Origin: Manihot esculenta
Taxonomy: Eukaryota; Streptophyta; Magnoliopsida; Malpighiales; Euphorbiaceae
DNA: 64,000 nt
Assembly (NCBI RefSeq): GCF_001659605.2
Contig: NC_035168.2
Coordinates: 3,094,058 to 3,158,057, forward strand
Direction of reading: 5' to 3'
Shown here piece after piece: positions 13,957 through 25,722 of the stretch. Position numbers and translations under genes: made by a program. The notes under the pieces are model-generated. The model was not told the origin of the DNA. It searched no databases and was given only the letters and a program-made list of their open reading frames with translations. Every line of letters begins with the position of its first letter. Positions within the stretch are counted from its first letter, which is position 1.

Positions 13957-14012
13957 AAAATCCAAGTAAACTTTATTGATAAAAAAAAAAAAAAAAATCC
14001 AAGTAAACTTTT
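13957..14012 (+). mobile_element. Miniature A-tailed insertion flanked by direct repeats
   Basis: AAAATCCAAGTAAACTTT occurs at 13957-13974 and again at 13994-14011. The intervening 19 bp are ATTGAT followed by an A-run. The layout matches the insertions at 10.8, 15.25 and 19.16 kb, although the body ends in TGAT(A)n rather than TTC(A)n. Slippage in an A-run could mimic part of this, but not the repeated non-A sequence. Confidence 0.5.
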
Positions 14013-15230
14013 GATCTTAATATGGAAGAGCGACCTGTGCATAGCTAGCTAGCCAGCTAGCGCCTCCTGAGTCCTGATCCTCCAGGTAGTTTGCTGCTTC
14101 AGAACTATTGCAATATCTATTATTTATATTAATATATTAGGGCGTTTGTTTCCCAGGAAAAAGAATGGTTAGGCAGCTTATCTCATTGTACGTACGCACT
14201 TGGCCTGCAATTCTTTTGGTTGATTAAATGTGAAGAAAGAAGAAAATTTAAAAAAATGCAAACTTGAATATCACATTTAATTTGTTGAACATCAAGAATC
14301 AAACAAAAGCATGAAAAGAAACTTATGAAAAATTCTTTTTCAGTTCTAATCAGTGTACACCTTTTAAAGTGTTCTCTGAGCAGACACAATGGGATTATTG
14401 CACCGAATACCAAGTTTTTTTTTTTTTTTCTTTTGGGGTTTCTGAGGGTTTTGAAACTTGTCCAGCACAAGACAAAGGTCCCCTCTCCTCGTCTTCAAAG
14501 AAAGACCCACCAAAAAAGAAGGATATGATGTTTGGCATCTACAAAAGACAACATAAACATGGAGACAAAGTTTCCACACACCTTAATCTCTTTTTACAGA
14601 CTTTGAGAAAAGGGCAGCTACCCCAAATGGCTCTTTTGTATAAGGTCACTGTCTATTCCTTCCCCTCAACTTTATTTTTTCTGGGTTTTCATCCATGCCT
14701 TTAACTCTAGTGATGAGTGAAATTGGTCTATTGTTTTTGCATGAAAGTAAGGGAAATCTGGGATCTGAAAGTTGCTTATATATTCCAACTATTGAAGATT
14801 GAATGATGACCTCTCTTTTTGCTTTTATGCATTTATCATTTGAAAGTGATGAGTGAAGGATCCAAGGAAAGAGAAGAGAGAGAGAGAGAGAGTACTTCAT
14901 GTGCTGCTGTTTGGCGAGAGAGAAAGAGAAAGAGAATAGTTTTTGCGTCTTTGTATGGCGTAATGCGTACAACATTAGAGTATGGATCCTCATCCTCCAT
15001 GTTTGATTGGTCGAAGACTAAAGACTTGGTCAAAAAAGAGAAAGAACACAAGCTATGCGAGTTTTTTAAGTGATCATCTGATTTTTGGAGATCATACGGC
15101 CATTGATGCTTCTGCTTTTCTTTTTCATGATTGATGGGTCGTTTTCCTTACTCTTTCCTTCTTTTTTTTTTTGTCATCTTTTCTACATGTGTATACAGTG
15201 CATTGCGCCTAATATATCTATTCCTTATAA

Positions 15231-15276
15231 ATTTAAATAGTGATTCCCATTTCAAAAAAATATTTAAATAGTGATT
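15231..15276 (+). mobile_element. Miniature A-tailed insertion with 15-bp flanking repeats
   Basis: ATTTAAATAGTGATT occurs at 15231-15245 and 15262-15276, separated by 16 bp (CCCATTTCAAAAAAAT). The body is almost the same as that of the insertion at 10802-10815, while the flanking repeats are unrelated. That is what two independent insertions of one element's 3' end would look like. Confidence 0.6.
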
Positions 15277-17722
15277 TAAAGTCCAACCGACTGGTGTAAA
15301 TACTTTCAAAAAAATTAAATAATAATAATACATCAATAAATTCATTTAAATTAATTTAATAAATAAAAACTAAATTGAATCTTTTAACTCTTAGAATTTC
15401 AGCACCGAATAATTAGCTATAATTCAATTAATTCAGTTGAATCGGCAGATTTTTTAAATTTAAAAAATTTTTAATGTCTAAAAATAAAATGCAAGACTTT
15501 TAGTAAATTTTAACATATGTTAAGTATATCACGTGTATGTATATTTTCACTCATAAAAATTTAAATTATTTTTAATTATAAATTGTGAATTTGCTAGAGT
15601 AAAAGAGTACATATTATTACATATCAGATCCATATCATGATTTATCATGCATATTAATAAGGAAATTCTTATATGAATTGGAGTATATATATTCATCCAA
15701 TTTAAAGTTAATATATTATTTAATATTAAAAAATATGTAAAATATAACAAAAAAATTTATATATTAATATAATATTTTAATTTTTAATTAATTAAATATA
15801 TAAGTTGACTTATAAACCGAAATATATACAAGTATTTTCCATATTTGCTACGATACAAGTAATGAGGAAGAAAAAAATATTAATCCGTATCTAACCACAG
15901 TCCAGCCCACAACCTCAGGTAAGGACTAAAGCTATAGAATGCCTGAGCCCAATCTGATCCTTTCCACTTTGGGTCACCAAAGTAGATAGGCCTATTGCAC
16001 ACCAGCTCATTTCATCAACATGAAATTTACCACCTACCAATAAAGTATTTTTTTTATTTACTTTCAGTAAATATATTTAAAATCATTTAAATCAGATTAT
16101 TCTTTTTTAGAAAGTTTTACAATATATTATAAAATATTATTTTTTAAATAAATACTAACCTAATTTAAAAGCAAATCAATATTATTATTTAAAATAGATA
16201 ATTTTTAACATGGTTTAGGAGAGAGTGAAAAGTTCTCAATCTCTCTCATAATTTCATCTTTCTAACTGCAGAAATGATTTTTTTTTTTTTCTTTTTCTTT
16301 TACTCATCTCATAAAGCGGAAAGATTAAGAAGGACAAGTTGAGAAGAGAACTTACCATCAAAATTTTACTACTGTTGTATTCAAATCAAAGTGTGAACAT
16401 CATGAAAAGAGTCAAATTATGCAAGGAGAATTTTCGGGTGTCTTAATACAAATTTTCAGGAGTTTTAAATACTAGGTAGGTAGTATTTTCTTCGTTTTTC
16501 TTTTTGATTTTGGATCATTAATCAAGAATATGGACTTGTTTTTTTGGACAGAATACCATTAACAAAGGATGTGAATTTTTTGAATGGCTCGACTCTGAGG
16601 TACTAAAGTGGACAAAACAATTAAATTGTGAGCTAATGAAGGATAAGAAGATGCTTGAGATTGAAAATTTACAGACGAGGAAAACGCAAAGTATGGTGAC
16701 TTTCTCAATGAATTGAAAGTAAGAGAGAAGCAGAATGAATTAAAGGAGATGATTGAAAGAGATGGTAATAGGAACTTGGCTGCCCATTAAACGACACACT
16801 AACGCTGTCAAATTTATATTTATTTACTATTTTAAAATTTTTGCAAGAGCCCTAATAGTTCAAAATAATTGATCGAATCTTATTTAATTATTTGCAATTT
16901 TCACAGGGACCTAAAAGGGATTTTTGCCTAAAATTTAAGGCAACGATCATTGGACAAAACATACAACCTAAGTGACCAACGCCTTTTACTTTTCCAAAAT
17001 ATAAAAATCGAAATTCCTAAGCTCGAAAGCATCATCCTTATAAGGAATCTACTAATCCCATTATTACTGAATCCATTTCTCTAAGATTCACCAACCTGTA
17101 TACTGGTGACCAACTTTTTCTCTTTCCTTCCTTCAACTAAGTTTCAAAAAGAAAAAACCCATTTTCTTTAATATGCAAATTGATTTTTATTTTTTTAATA
17201 TATTAATAATATTTTTAAGTTAATTATTTTTATTAAAATATGTCATTAAATAGATTCAACCTTCTTAATAAAATAGTTAAAAATAAAAAAAAATTAAAAT
17301 TAATTACCAATGAATATTGAAATAATCAATTCAATATTTTTTTTAAATGAAATGAAAATTTTTATTCTCATGGATAAAATAAATATCCGTTAAATTTATT
17401 TTATATTTTTTAATAATTTATTCAATATGAATAAAATAAAATCTATATATTTATTAAAAAAAAAAAAAAGAAAGAAAGAAGCGTAGAACCGATGCATGAT
17501 TTCATTCTTATTATTGGCATTAGAGAGATTTATTCATAACTGAGATTTTCTAATTTAAATTAAATTATAAAGTAGATAGAGAAGCAAGTCCGCATAAGAC
17601 TCATCCTTTAGGATTTGTCAATTAGCTACCAAGACCTTTTTTACGATTTAAAAATGGTGTACTTTAAACTTTGGTTTACCAGTCACCAGCTTAACTAACT
17701 CAAATTTTAAAATAAAGTAAAT

Positions 17723-17770
17723 CCACGTCAGCATTCTGGCTCCCAGACATCGACATCCACATCCACGTCA
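17723..17770 (+). promoter_or_regulatory. Paired CCACGTCA motifs upstream of the 18-kb membrane-protein gene
   Basis: CCACGTCA occurs at 17723-17730 and 17763-17770, about 280-330 bp before the start codon at 18049. This ACGT-core sequence (TGACGTGG on the other strand) is a typical bZIP binding site. Use in this promoter is inferred from position only. Confidence 0.45.
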
Positions 17771-18048
17771 TATCATCTCTCTCTCCCATTGCTCGCTGGC
17801 CTTCTCCCATCCATCTTCCAAACAACTATTTTTTTTCCTTTTTGGTTTTCTCCGAGGACCAAGACCTTTAACCCATAATCCCAAGTCACCCTGAAACTCT
17901 CATTTTCTTTGGGTTCACTCTTTATACCGGCACATAAACCGGTAACCAGTAACACCAAGCCAGAAAACTACTTTTATCACAGGAAAAGCTCCTTAGTTAT
18001 CATGTAATATTATTCATTATTATTCGTTTTGTGTTTCTGTGGTTAGCT

Positions 18049-18759
18049 ATGAACACCTTAAATGTGATATGCACAGCGCTTACCGTTGTTTTTGCCGTCT
18101 TTTTGGTTATTCTGGTGGCCGAGATTCTCTATGTGCTTTGGCGTCGGAGAAGATTTCGAGGTGTGAATGTCGCTGACGGCGACGGCGAGTTCAGCGATGA
18201 ATCATTTTACTCAACACCATCAAAAGAGCTACTGTATTTCTTCTGCTGGAAGAACCAGACATCTCAAATCGAACCTGATGCAGAAACAGCAGCAGCAGCA
18301 CTCCCGCCGATCACGCCTACGGATGCGCAGGTAGATGAGATGTTGAAGCAGCATGCGCTGTACGGACCATCTAGAGTGTTGTTCACTATAAAAGAAGAGG
18401 AGGAGGAGGAGATGCAAACAGATGTGTCTTCTGCAGAAAACGAAGAAAGAAAAAGGAAAAAGAAGACGAAGAATAAGTCGAGGAGCATCTCTTTGGAAGA
18501 TGTTGCCGCCGTTGCTGCTGTGGTGATTAACATAGATGATTCGACGCCGTTTTCTACTCCATGTACGTCGCCTCCGTACTATACTCCATCATCGTCTCCT
18601 ACTCGTGACAGAAATTCACCACACTCTTCAGCTGAAAACATAGTTTTAGAAGCCAATAACGATATGCAAATAGAACCACGAGATATTGTTATAAACGACG
18701 ACGTTTCAGGCGGAAAGACCGCGTCGTTGCTTAGCATAGAGTTCCACTCTTCACAGTAA
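18049..18759 (+). CDS. Plant-specific single-pass membrane protein of unknown function, 236 aa
   Basis: Intronless. The first ATG is at 18049; a GTG 18 bp upstream only extends the open frame. Residues 7-30 form one hydrophobic helix (VICTALTVVFAVFLVILVAE), followed at once by a basic cluster (WRRRRF), predicting a short outside tail and a cytoplasmic body. Next comes a conserved-looking block with FYSTPSKELLYFFCWK near 53-68. Residues near 110-125 read QHALYGPSRVLFTIKEE, then come acidic and Lys-rich low-complexity stretches, a Ser/Thr/Pro segment (FSTPCTSPPYYTPSSSPT) and an ordinary C-terminus. I remember similar annotated plant 'membrane lipoprotein-like' proteins with the TPSKELLYFFCWK and RVLFTIKEE blocks, but none with a defined role. 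No catalytic residues are visible. Confidence 0.8.
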   Translation: MNTLNVICTALTVVFAVFLVILVAEILYVLWRRRRFRGVNVADGDGEFSDESFYSTPSKELLYFFCWKNQTSQIEPDAETAAAALPPITPTDAQVDEMLKQHALYGPSRVLFTIKEEEEEEMQTDVSSAENEERKRKKKTKNKSRSISLEDVAAVAAVVINIDDSTPFSTPCTSPPYYTPSSSPTRDRNSPHSSAENIVLEANNDMQIEPRDIVINDDVSGGKTASLLSIEFHSSQ

Positions 18760-19149
18760 AACATATGTGCTGTAGTCTCGGGAAAACAGTTCACGTCGGA
18801 TGACTGGCCGGAGTAATCATCGGCGGTTTTTGTCACGCATGTAATTCACTGTATTTTTCGTTTTCAATTTGATTTGACAGGTTTGGGACTGGGGAAGTAT
18901 GGAGTTGATTCTGATGTTGCCACGTCAGTGAAAGTCAACCAACTGGTGGGGTCAAAGAAACGTGGCAAAATCAGACGGTGGAGGGACTAAATATTTCTGT
19001 GTTTTGGTTATAGTGAAGTGGGGAAGGGTGATCATTTATTGACCGAGGAAGGTAAGTGCGAAGTGGTTTCTGACCGGCCATTAACGTAAATATAATTAAT
19101 AGTAGACTCTAAAAATTCAGTCAACTATTATTTACAATTTATGATTATA

Positions 19150-19192
19150 GGATAATCGTAAAAATTAGTTCAAAAAAGGATAATCGTAAAAA
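19150..19192 (+). mobile_element. Miniature A-tailed insertion with 15-bp flanking repeats
   Basis: GGATAATCGTAAAAA occurs at 19150-19164 and 19178-19192, separated by TTAGTTCAAAAAA. It resembles the insertions at 10.8 and 15.25 kb in size and in ending TTC(A)n, but the 5' bases of the body differ. Confidence 0.5.
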
Positions 19193-19419
19193 AAAAAATT
19201 ATGTGGTTTCTAAATTTTCATAATTTGACCTTGAATTAAAAATATTAGATAATAAAATTTTTCGAATTCTTTACAATTATTTAAATATTCATTTAAATTT
19301 TTAATAATTTTTTTAATTTATAAAAATTTGTGAATAAACAATAAAAATCATTTAATTCAAAATGTCTACTTGAGGATGGGACTTTTCTCTAAACGTTTTA
19401 CTTTATATATTTTTTTTAA

Positions 19420-19560
19420 TTACTATTTTAGAATTGTTTTTAATTTTTCTATTTTTCGAAACTTCGATGAAATATACTATTTTAGAATTGTTTTTAATTT
19501 TCCTATTTTTCTATTTTTCTATTTTTCTAAACTCCGATGAAACGTTTTACTTTATTTTAG
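19420..19560. repeat. Imperfect tandem duplication, unit about 56-75 bp
   Basis: The phrase 'ctattttagaattgttttt' plus the following T-rich run and 'cgatgaaa' occurs twice in succession, with extra copies of 'ctatttttctattttt' in the second unit. A third partial 'attttagaattg' follows. Confidence 0.75.
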
Positions 19561-20964
19561 AATTGTGAGAATAGAGATTTGTCTTAATCTATAAAAATTT
19601 TGAAGTGCATGCTGATTCTTGAAATCATTATTTTTTTTTTGTCAAAACAAAATATTTGTTATTTTATGATTTAAATGTTGCATTAAGGGTGAAAGTGAAT
19701 GAAATGGATTGGGAGTAAATAAGCAAGGGTCATTCTTGAAGGGAAAAAAAAAAGAAAAAGAAAATTGCTTGGAAAGAGATGAAAGAATTTAGAGAGAGAG
19801 AATGACTTGTAAGTAATATTGCTGTAAATGTTTTGAAAGAGAAGACATGAAAATGGATTTGTAGGTAAAGAATATACTGAAGAAAAGGGAAAAAGGAAAA
19901 TTGTTAGGGAAAAAGTAAAAAAAGTTAAAAATATTGTTTAATATTTTAAGCAGAGAGAAAGAAGAAAAGTTAATATTTGTTAGAAGTACGTTATGGGTGT
20001 GTCAATCACATGTTTATAATTTATTTAATTATAATTAAGAGTTAAATGACTTTTATTATTTATTCGAGAGTTTGATAAACTAAAAAATTTATTAAAGAAA
20101 TATTTGAATAATTATCATGTATTTAAAAAAGTTTTTTTGCCAAAATATTATTTATTAAATTATGAATTATGAATTTTTGAAAAATTTCAACATACAATAT
20201 GAAAATTAGATTAGTATATAATCTAATAAAGGTGTTTAAAAAATAATATGTAGCAAAAGACTAGTGATGGTATTTGACTATTTGTAGATATTTAGATTAA
20301 GCCATACAACTGAAGTAGTATTTAAAACGTTGTCGAATATTCCCTCAATTCTTTAATAAGAACCTTTTTTAATAATTTTTTTAAAATAATTTAAGTGTTT
20401 ATTTATTAAATTAAAGTATTGTTATAAATACAGTTTCAAATATACTTTTATTAATATTAGTCAAAGCGATTAATAAATTATATAGTTTTCAACATTTTAT
20501 AAAAAGACATTTTAATAAAATATTAATCCTATTAATTTATTCTGATTATTATCTTAATTTTAGTGAAATTAACAAAAGAAACACTTATTTAAAAATGAAG
20601 GAACTAACATGTAATTATATATTAAAAAATAATCAAGTATATTTTGATTAAAATTCTTTTAAAGTTATGTAAATTAAAATAATATAATTATATATATCTA
20701 AAAAAGTTAAACATTTACTAATAATCATAAAAAAATGATATTATTTTAAAATATATGCTGAATTAATAAATCAATATAACATAAAAGGCATTTTATCTTT
20801 CAATTAGATGCAACCAAATAAGGCATTTTCAGGTATTTCAACTGATCCAATTTTAATAGAATAAATTTAAATAATACATAATTGAGTTTAAGGAAAATTT
20901 AAGATTCTAAATAAAAAATATGCTTCGGAGACATTCCATCGATTGCAAATGGATACTAAATCGA

Positions 20965-21252
20965 CTAATGATGAGTTGAACAGCACTGAACCAAAGCAGG
21001 AGGAACCCAGTGAGAGACAATCCTAGGAATTTGATCATCTCCACCAAAGCAATCACGACTCCATCGTGTGAACATGTCGCAACATTCAGCAGCTATTTGA
21101 ATGTTTTTAAAAGACATATCTACAGAAGCTTGAGCCCAACATAAACCCAAATGAACAGAAGCTTCACCACAAGTTTCAGGATATGCTAACCCCTTGTTCA
21201 TCAAATTTACTAAACACACAACAACAAATATTAAGTAAATTGAAAATTTCAT
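20965..21252 (-). CDS. Secreted ECA1 / prolamin-like cysteine-rich peptide, 95 aa
   Basis: Intronless small gene. Residues 1-23 are a clear signal peptide (Lys, hydrophobic core YLIFVVVCLVNLM, then GLA-YPE). The mature part has Cys at 28, 38, 57, 58, 68, 90 and 91. The spacing with CC pairs, plus hydrophobic and Trp residues between them, is typical of the prolamin-like fold of ECA1 gametogenesis-related proteins. Family members are secreted, disulfide-rich and often expressed in egg cell, embryo sac or anther; EC1 peptides act in sperm activation. This protein is shorter than EC1 and I cannot place it in that clade. A TATAAATA box lies at 21328-21335, a reasonable distance upstream. No related copy is nearby. 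Confidence 0.8.
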   Translation of the reverse strand: MKFSIYLIFVVVCLVNLMNKGLAYPETCGEASVHLGLCWAQASVDMSFKNIQIAAECCDMFTRWSRDCFGGDDQIPRIVSHWVPPALVQCCSTHH

Positions 21253-21327
21253 TTTTGTTAATAATCTAAATTTTCTTTTATTCTATTGTAAATAATGTAG
21301 TGTAATATGAATTTAATTTTGTTGAAG

Positions 21328-21335
21328 TATTTATA
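21328..21335 (-). promoter_or_regulatory. TATA box of the ECA1-like gene
   Basis: Reads TATAAATA on the minus strand, 76 bp upstream of the start codon at 21252. Sequence and distance fit a core promoter. Confidence 0.6.
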
Positions 21336-22747
21336 CTGTGTTCTCAATGTCTGAGTTTCTATTCTAATTAAACTATATTATTTCGTTTAGAATAACTAAA
21401 TCACATAAATAATTTCCTTCGTAATATTTTTTATTTCTTTTAACTTTTGTAATATTCTCTGCTTTGTTATAATTTGTTATAATTAATAATATATATTCGT
21501 ATGTCTCTATCTGAAACTAGGGCATGAGCGAGACGCTTGTGTGTTATCTGTTATGGGTTATCGGAAATTTCTGTTGAGTATGAATTAAAAGTCTTTTCGA
21601 GTCTTGTTGGATTTTAGAAGGCTGTTTGATTTTAACTGTTAGTTGATAGAAATTTAAATAATTAAATCAAAATATTTAATATTTTTAAAAAGTTAAAAGA
21701 CAATTATTTTTATATTTTAAAATAATTTTCATTTAGCTAATAATTGTTTAACCATTTTTTATTTAAATTATATTATTCTTTTAAAATTTTATTAATTATT
21801 TTAAAATTAAAATTTTTATATAAATAAATTATTTAAAACTACAATACATCATATATAAATTAAAAATATATAAATAATAAAATTTTAATTTTTAATTTTT
21901 AATTTATTTGATTGGGTGACGAGACAAAGTGTTGCCATGGTTGTTGCTCCATCAAAGCTTATCTATAAAGTGGATCTTATGTGAAATTGCTAATTGAACT
22001 GAGCCCAAATTCAATAATGCTATCATCAGGCCCATTAGCCCACCTAAATATTTCAAGGGATTAAACAGTTTTTAACAACGCCATTACTTCATTCCCTCTC
22101 AAAATTATGAATATTTTTTTTAAAATCAAATTTAGGCTCTATAATATTTATCAACGAAAAAATATTTTTTATTATATTTATAGAAAATAACTTATATTTT
22201 CATTTTTAGTTGTAATTTAAAAATAAAGGATATTAGTAAATTTATATATAATAATGTAAATAAAATTTTGAAAATTCGAAAACTGAGCTTTTTTTTAATA
22301 AAAAGGTCTTTTAAATAACTATTTATTTTTTCTTTAATTAAAAAATATATTTTATTGATTAATCTATCAAAATAATCTCAGTTTTTGTAAAATGAAATTA
22401 TTATTTTGTTCATGGTATAACACTTAAAAAATATACCGTTAAAATTTAAAATATAGAGAATAATTTGTATTTTTGACAGATTTCATAAGTATAATAGAGT
22501 TTGCATGAATAGATTATAAAATAGTCTAGCCCATTTCTATACTAAAGCCTACCAATGGAAGCTAATTAATAATAATGAGTTGGTAAATCCAGCCAAGACA
22601 ACTACAAGAAAAACATTATAAAAAAAGAGACTATGGTGTTTGATGATGCCTAAACTTGACCAAAAACAAAATAAGGAAGATTTTTCTTTGCCTCGACCGA
22701 CCAAAATCCCTTTATGCTAGACTTATTTGCAGGCGACCTGCCAAACC
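21336..22747. other. Intergenic region, no supported gene
   Basis: AT-rich sequence with a slightly GC-richer patch at 21.5-21.6 and 21.9-22.1 kb. No coding region, RNA gene or clear repeat is visible. Confidence 0.55.
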
Positions 22748-24231
22748 TCTACCATGATGAATGATAGATCAGTCGGCTGTAAATCAACGGCATCTTGATC
22801 AATAATACAAGGATGATACGTTGGGCCAGAAATGGATGGAGAGACGGTAGTTTTGGTATGAGCAAGCATGTGGGATGCGTTGGTTTGGTCTAAATCGTGA
22901 TTAAACTAAAAGCAAAGATGAGGACCCTTTCAACTTTGAAGTCATTTTCTATGACGCCATTATTATTTATTAGTAGGTAGGAAGTAGAAGGAGCTTAGTG
23001 ACGATTGAAAGGGACCTCCACCAAACCATGTGTAAATTTCCCAACAATTAATAAATATGTAAATTACAATATAAAAATGAGATAAATATTAAATTTTTGT
23101 TTGGCAATTGGTCTAAAAAAATAACCAATAAAATAAGTAAAAGGTTAACAGTTCTTTAAAATTTTAAAGTTTTTGAATGAGTTAATTTACCCTTGCCCTA
23201 GTTTCTCTTCTCAGTTTGTTAGGTGAGGTGTATTTGAGGGAGGGACCCAGTTCCCGCTGTTCATTCCATTTCGTACATTATGGGAAATTTTACTGGAAGG
23301 ATCATGCTTTCTCCATTTCATACACAACTCATTGGAAAAGAGCAAATCCAAATCCAATTCCAATTCCTCCTCCACAAGTACAAAATTGATTTTTGTGCCC
23401 ACGTCGGAGGAGATGCTCAATTATTGGATTTCCTTTGGTGATTTATAATTGATAAAATTATTATTTAATCTCTCAAAAATTATTATTTTAAAAATAAAAT
23501 TATTTATTATTAAAAAAATAAAGACAAAATTGTTGCTAAATATTATGTGATAAATTACTGATTTTGTTTTTTGGTTGATGGAAATGAGAAGAATATACTA
23601 GTGGGTATTAACAGTAGTATTAAATTTAAAATTAGAGTTTTTTTAATGCAAGTTTAAAGATGCTAAGACAATTTTTATATAAAATAAAAAGTGATAAGCA
23701 TGAATGGACTAGTGTTATTTTAGAATTGACTGAAAGTGACTCCACAACCAGAGTCTCCACCATGTCATCCATCATTAATTACAGTTATTATTACTGATTA
23801 ATTCCAACTAGATTAATGTTTAATTTTTCCTCTATAACATATTTTATAATCTTTTTAATTACTTGCTTTTACAAGTAATTAAGAGTTTATCTAAAGATTT
23901 GACTTTAACGTCACATGATGGCTACTATTTAATTGCTAAATTATAAAATTATTATATTCAATTAAATATATAAATAATTATAAAATTAATTAAAAATTTT
24001 ATATTTTTTAATATATATCAAAATATAAAATAAATAAAAATTATGAGATAGTGAGAGTATACTTATAAATTACAAGAAAAGCATAGCATAAATTAAATGT
24101 GAGATACTTAATTATGTATTGAATATTCAAAAAAGAATAGGAAAAAATTCAATATTTAGTAGTCATTAAAAGGAGAGTCAATTAATTATTGGTTGGAATT
24201 TTCAAAGTGTAGGGATGCCATAGTGAATTTG

Positions 24232-25009
24232 ACTTGTTACTTACTAAGAAAAAGAAGAGAGGGGAGATAGGAAAGAGAAGAGTAGGCATCTATTCTTCAT
24301 TCTGATCCGTCTTCTTTTATCATAAATGGGATCGGTGCAGTTAAGTTTATATAGTTTTTTTATTATTGTGTTTATGCTTTCTGTATCTTTTGATAATTTA
24401 GATTTTTTAATTTTATCATCTGAATTTTATTTTGGTGGTAGCATTTAACAGCAGGAAGAATGGTGATTTTTTTCTGCGTCGGAGTTCATTTTGCCTCTTT
24501 AAAATTATCCCATCACTATTACAAATTGAAAAGATCATGGGCCAGTGTTTCTCTTTCGATACTTATTTGATGATAGTTTTATTATCTTCGATGGAGATTG
24601 GTTGACTTTTGGTGGCTTTCTTTAATTGAAATATTTTTTTAGGATGTTTTCGTCTCCTTTACTTATAATTTTCTTTATTTTCGTTTATATATAATAAATT
24701 TTTAGCATATTTTATCTCTTTTAATTGTTCGTTGAGTCGTCATAATTTATACAATGGTGTTGGTGTTTCTTTTTCTTATAGCTTCCTGTCAATATAACAG
24801 TACAGTCGGCTGAGATGCTGTTAGTGGAATTGTGGATGATAATATCTTTATTTTTAATTTCTGTTTTATGAGTTTTATTTTGTGGATTGAATTTAGAGCA
24901 TTTATTTTGTGATTTTTTTTGATAAGATGTACTTGTACTACCCATTTAGATCAAGATGAAATGCACAATTTTTACATTGGTAAAAAAAAAAAAAAAACTT
25001 GCTACTTAC
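24232..25009 (+). mobile_element. Poly(A)-tailed retroposon insertion with 13-bp target-site duplication
   Basis: Unit A is interrupted here compared with unit B. The flanking repeats are ACTTGTTACTTAC (24232-24244) and ACTTGCTACTTAC (24997-25009), one mismatch apart. The insert ends in a run of about 15 A. In unit B the matching site (29642-29654, ACTTGCCACTTAC) is uninterrupted and the flanks run straight through. This is direct evidence of insertion by target-primed reverse transcription after the duplication. The ~750-bp body is T-rich with no long open frame, so it may be a LINE 3' fragment or a retroposed transcript. I cannot identify its source. Confidence 0.8.
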
Positions 25010-25601
25010 CCCTTTCATTTTCAATTCTCAATCTTCTTGTCGGTTTCCGATCACTGAATTAATATTTTGTCTAAAAAAATTAGTACACTTCTTCAAATTC
25101 TCAAATTTCCACAAGGGTATGTCATGTTTATACGTACAATTACAAGATCTAGCTAAGGTTAATAATTTCTACAATTTACTGTAATTGAAGGACAATAAGC
25201 AATTAATTAGATTTATAAATTAAGTTAAACTCACATCGAGAGCCATTTGATGGTTATATAATTCCTTTTTTTTTTTTCTAATTCTAAATTGAAAAGTTGG
25301 AAATATTAAAATTTAAATTTAAATATATTAAATGAGTGATTTATCTTCATGGACAATGATTATATAATTAATCATTGTTAGAAGTTGAGAATCCATTAAA
25401 TTTTTTTAGCACAGTTAATCGGATTGAATTTTAAATTTGAAACTTTTCAGCTCTTAAAACGAATCTAATGCTAATAAATTAAATTAAATTTAATTAATGT
25501 TGTTCAAATCTTACCATATAAAAATATGATTATTTTATATCAAAATTATCTTGGCAGGTGAAATTGCAGTATGGATCTGAAGCTACCATCCGCTGACAAC
25601 T

Positions 25602-25722
25602 TTCTTAATATAATACTATAATCAAAGAAGGACTTAACTTTCTTAATTAATTTAAGCACTTTAAAATGCAATTAAGGCCTCTTAATATAATACTATAATC
25701 AAAGGACTTAACTTAGGTAACA
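25602..25722. repeat. Direct repeat of about 35 bp
   Basis: 'cttaatataatactataatc' followed by 'aaag...gacttaactt' occurs at about 25602 and again at about 25681, separated by about 40 bp. Confidence 0.7.

Larger units (their letters stand above)
9471..17722. other. Intergenic region, no supported gene
   Basis: About 8 kb of AT-rich DNA without a credible coding region. Open frames near 11.6, 12.8, 13.2, 14.2-14.7 and 14.8-15.1 kb are low-complexity, overlap one another on both strands and match no family I know. The stretch holds a repeat rich in 'aaccgaa' motifs (about 10.29-10.72 kb), three tiny A-tailed insertions with flanking direct repeats (10.80, 13.98 and 15.25 kb), and several long A or T runs. 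The rest shows nothing I can name. Confidence 0.6.
18760..20964. other. Intergenic region, no supported gene
   Basis: The first ~250 bp after the membrane-protein gene are fairly GC-rich and contain 'gccacgtcag' and 'aaacgtggca', probably its 3' flank. The rest is AT-rich. It holds a tandem duplication near 19.42-19.56 kb and a tiny A-tailed insertion at 19.15 kb. No coding region is seen. Confidence 0.6.

Noticed and set aside
14183..14993. Several 70-115 codon frames on both strands
   Set aside because: They overlap each other across a long T/A run, are low-complexity (KKKKK, SLSLSL) and match nothing.
24721..24945. 74-codon minus-strand frame in the retroposon insert
   Set aside because: Low-complexity Lys/Asn composition from T-rich DNA, antisense to the poly(A)-tailed orientation, no domain.
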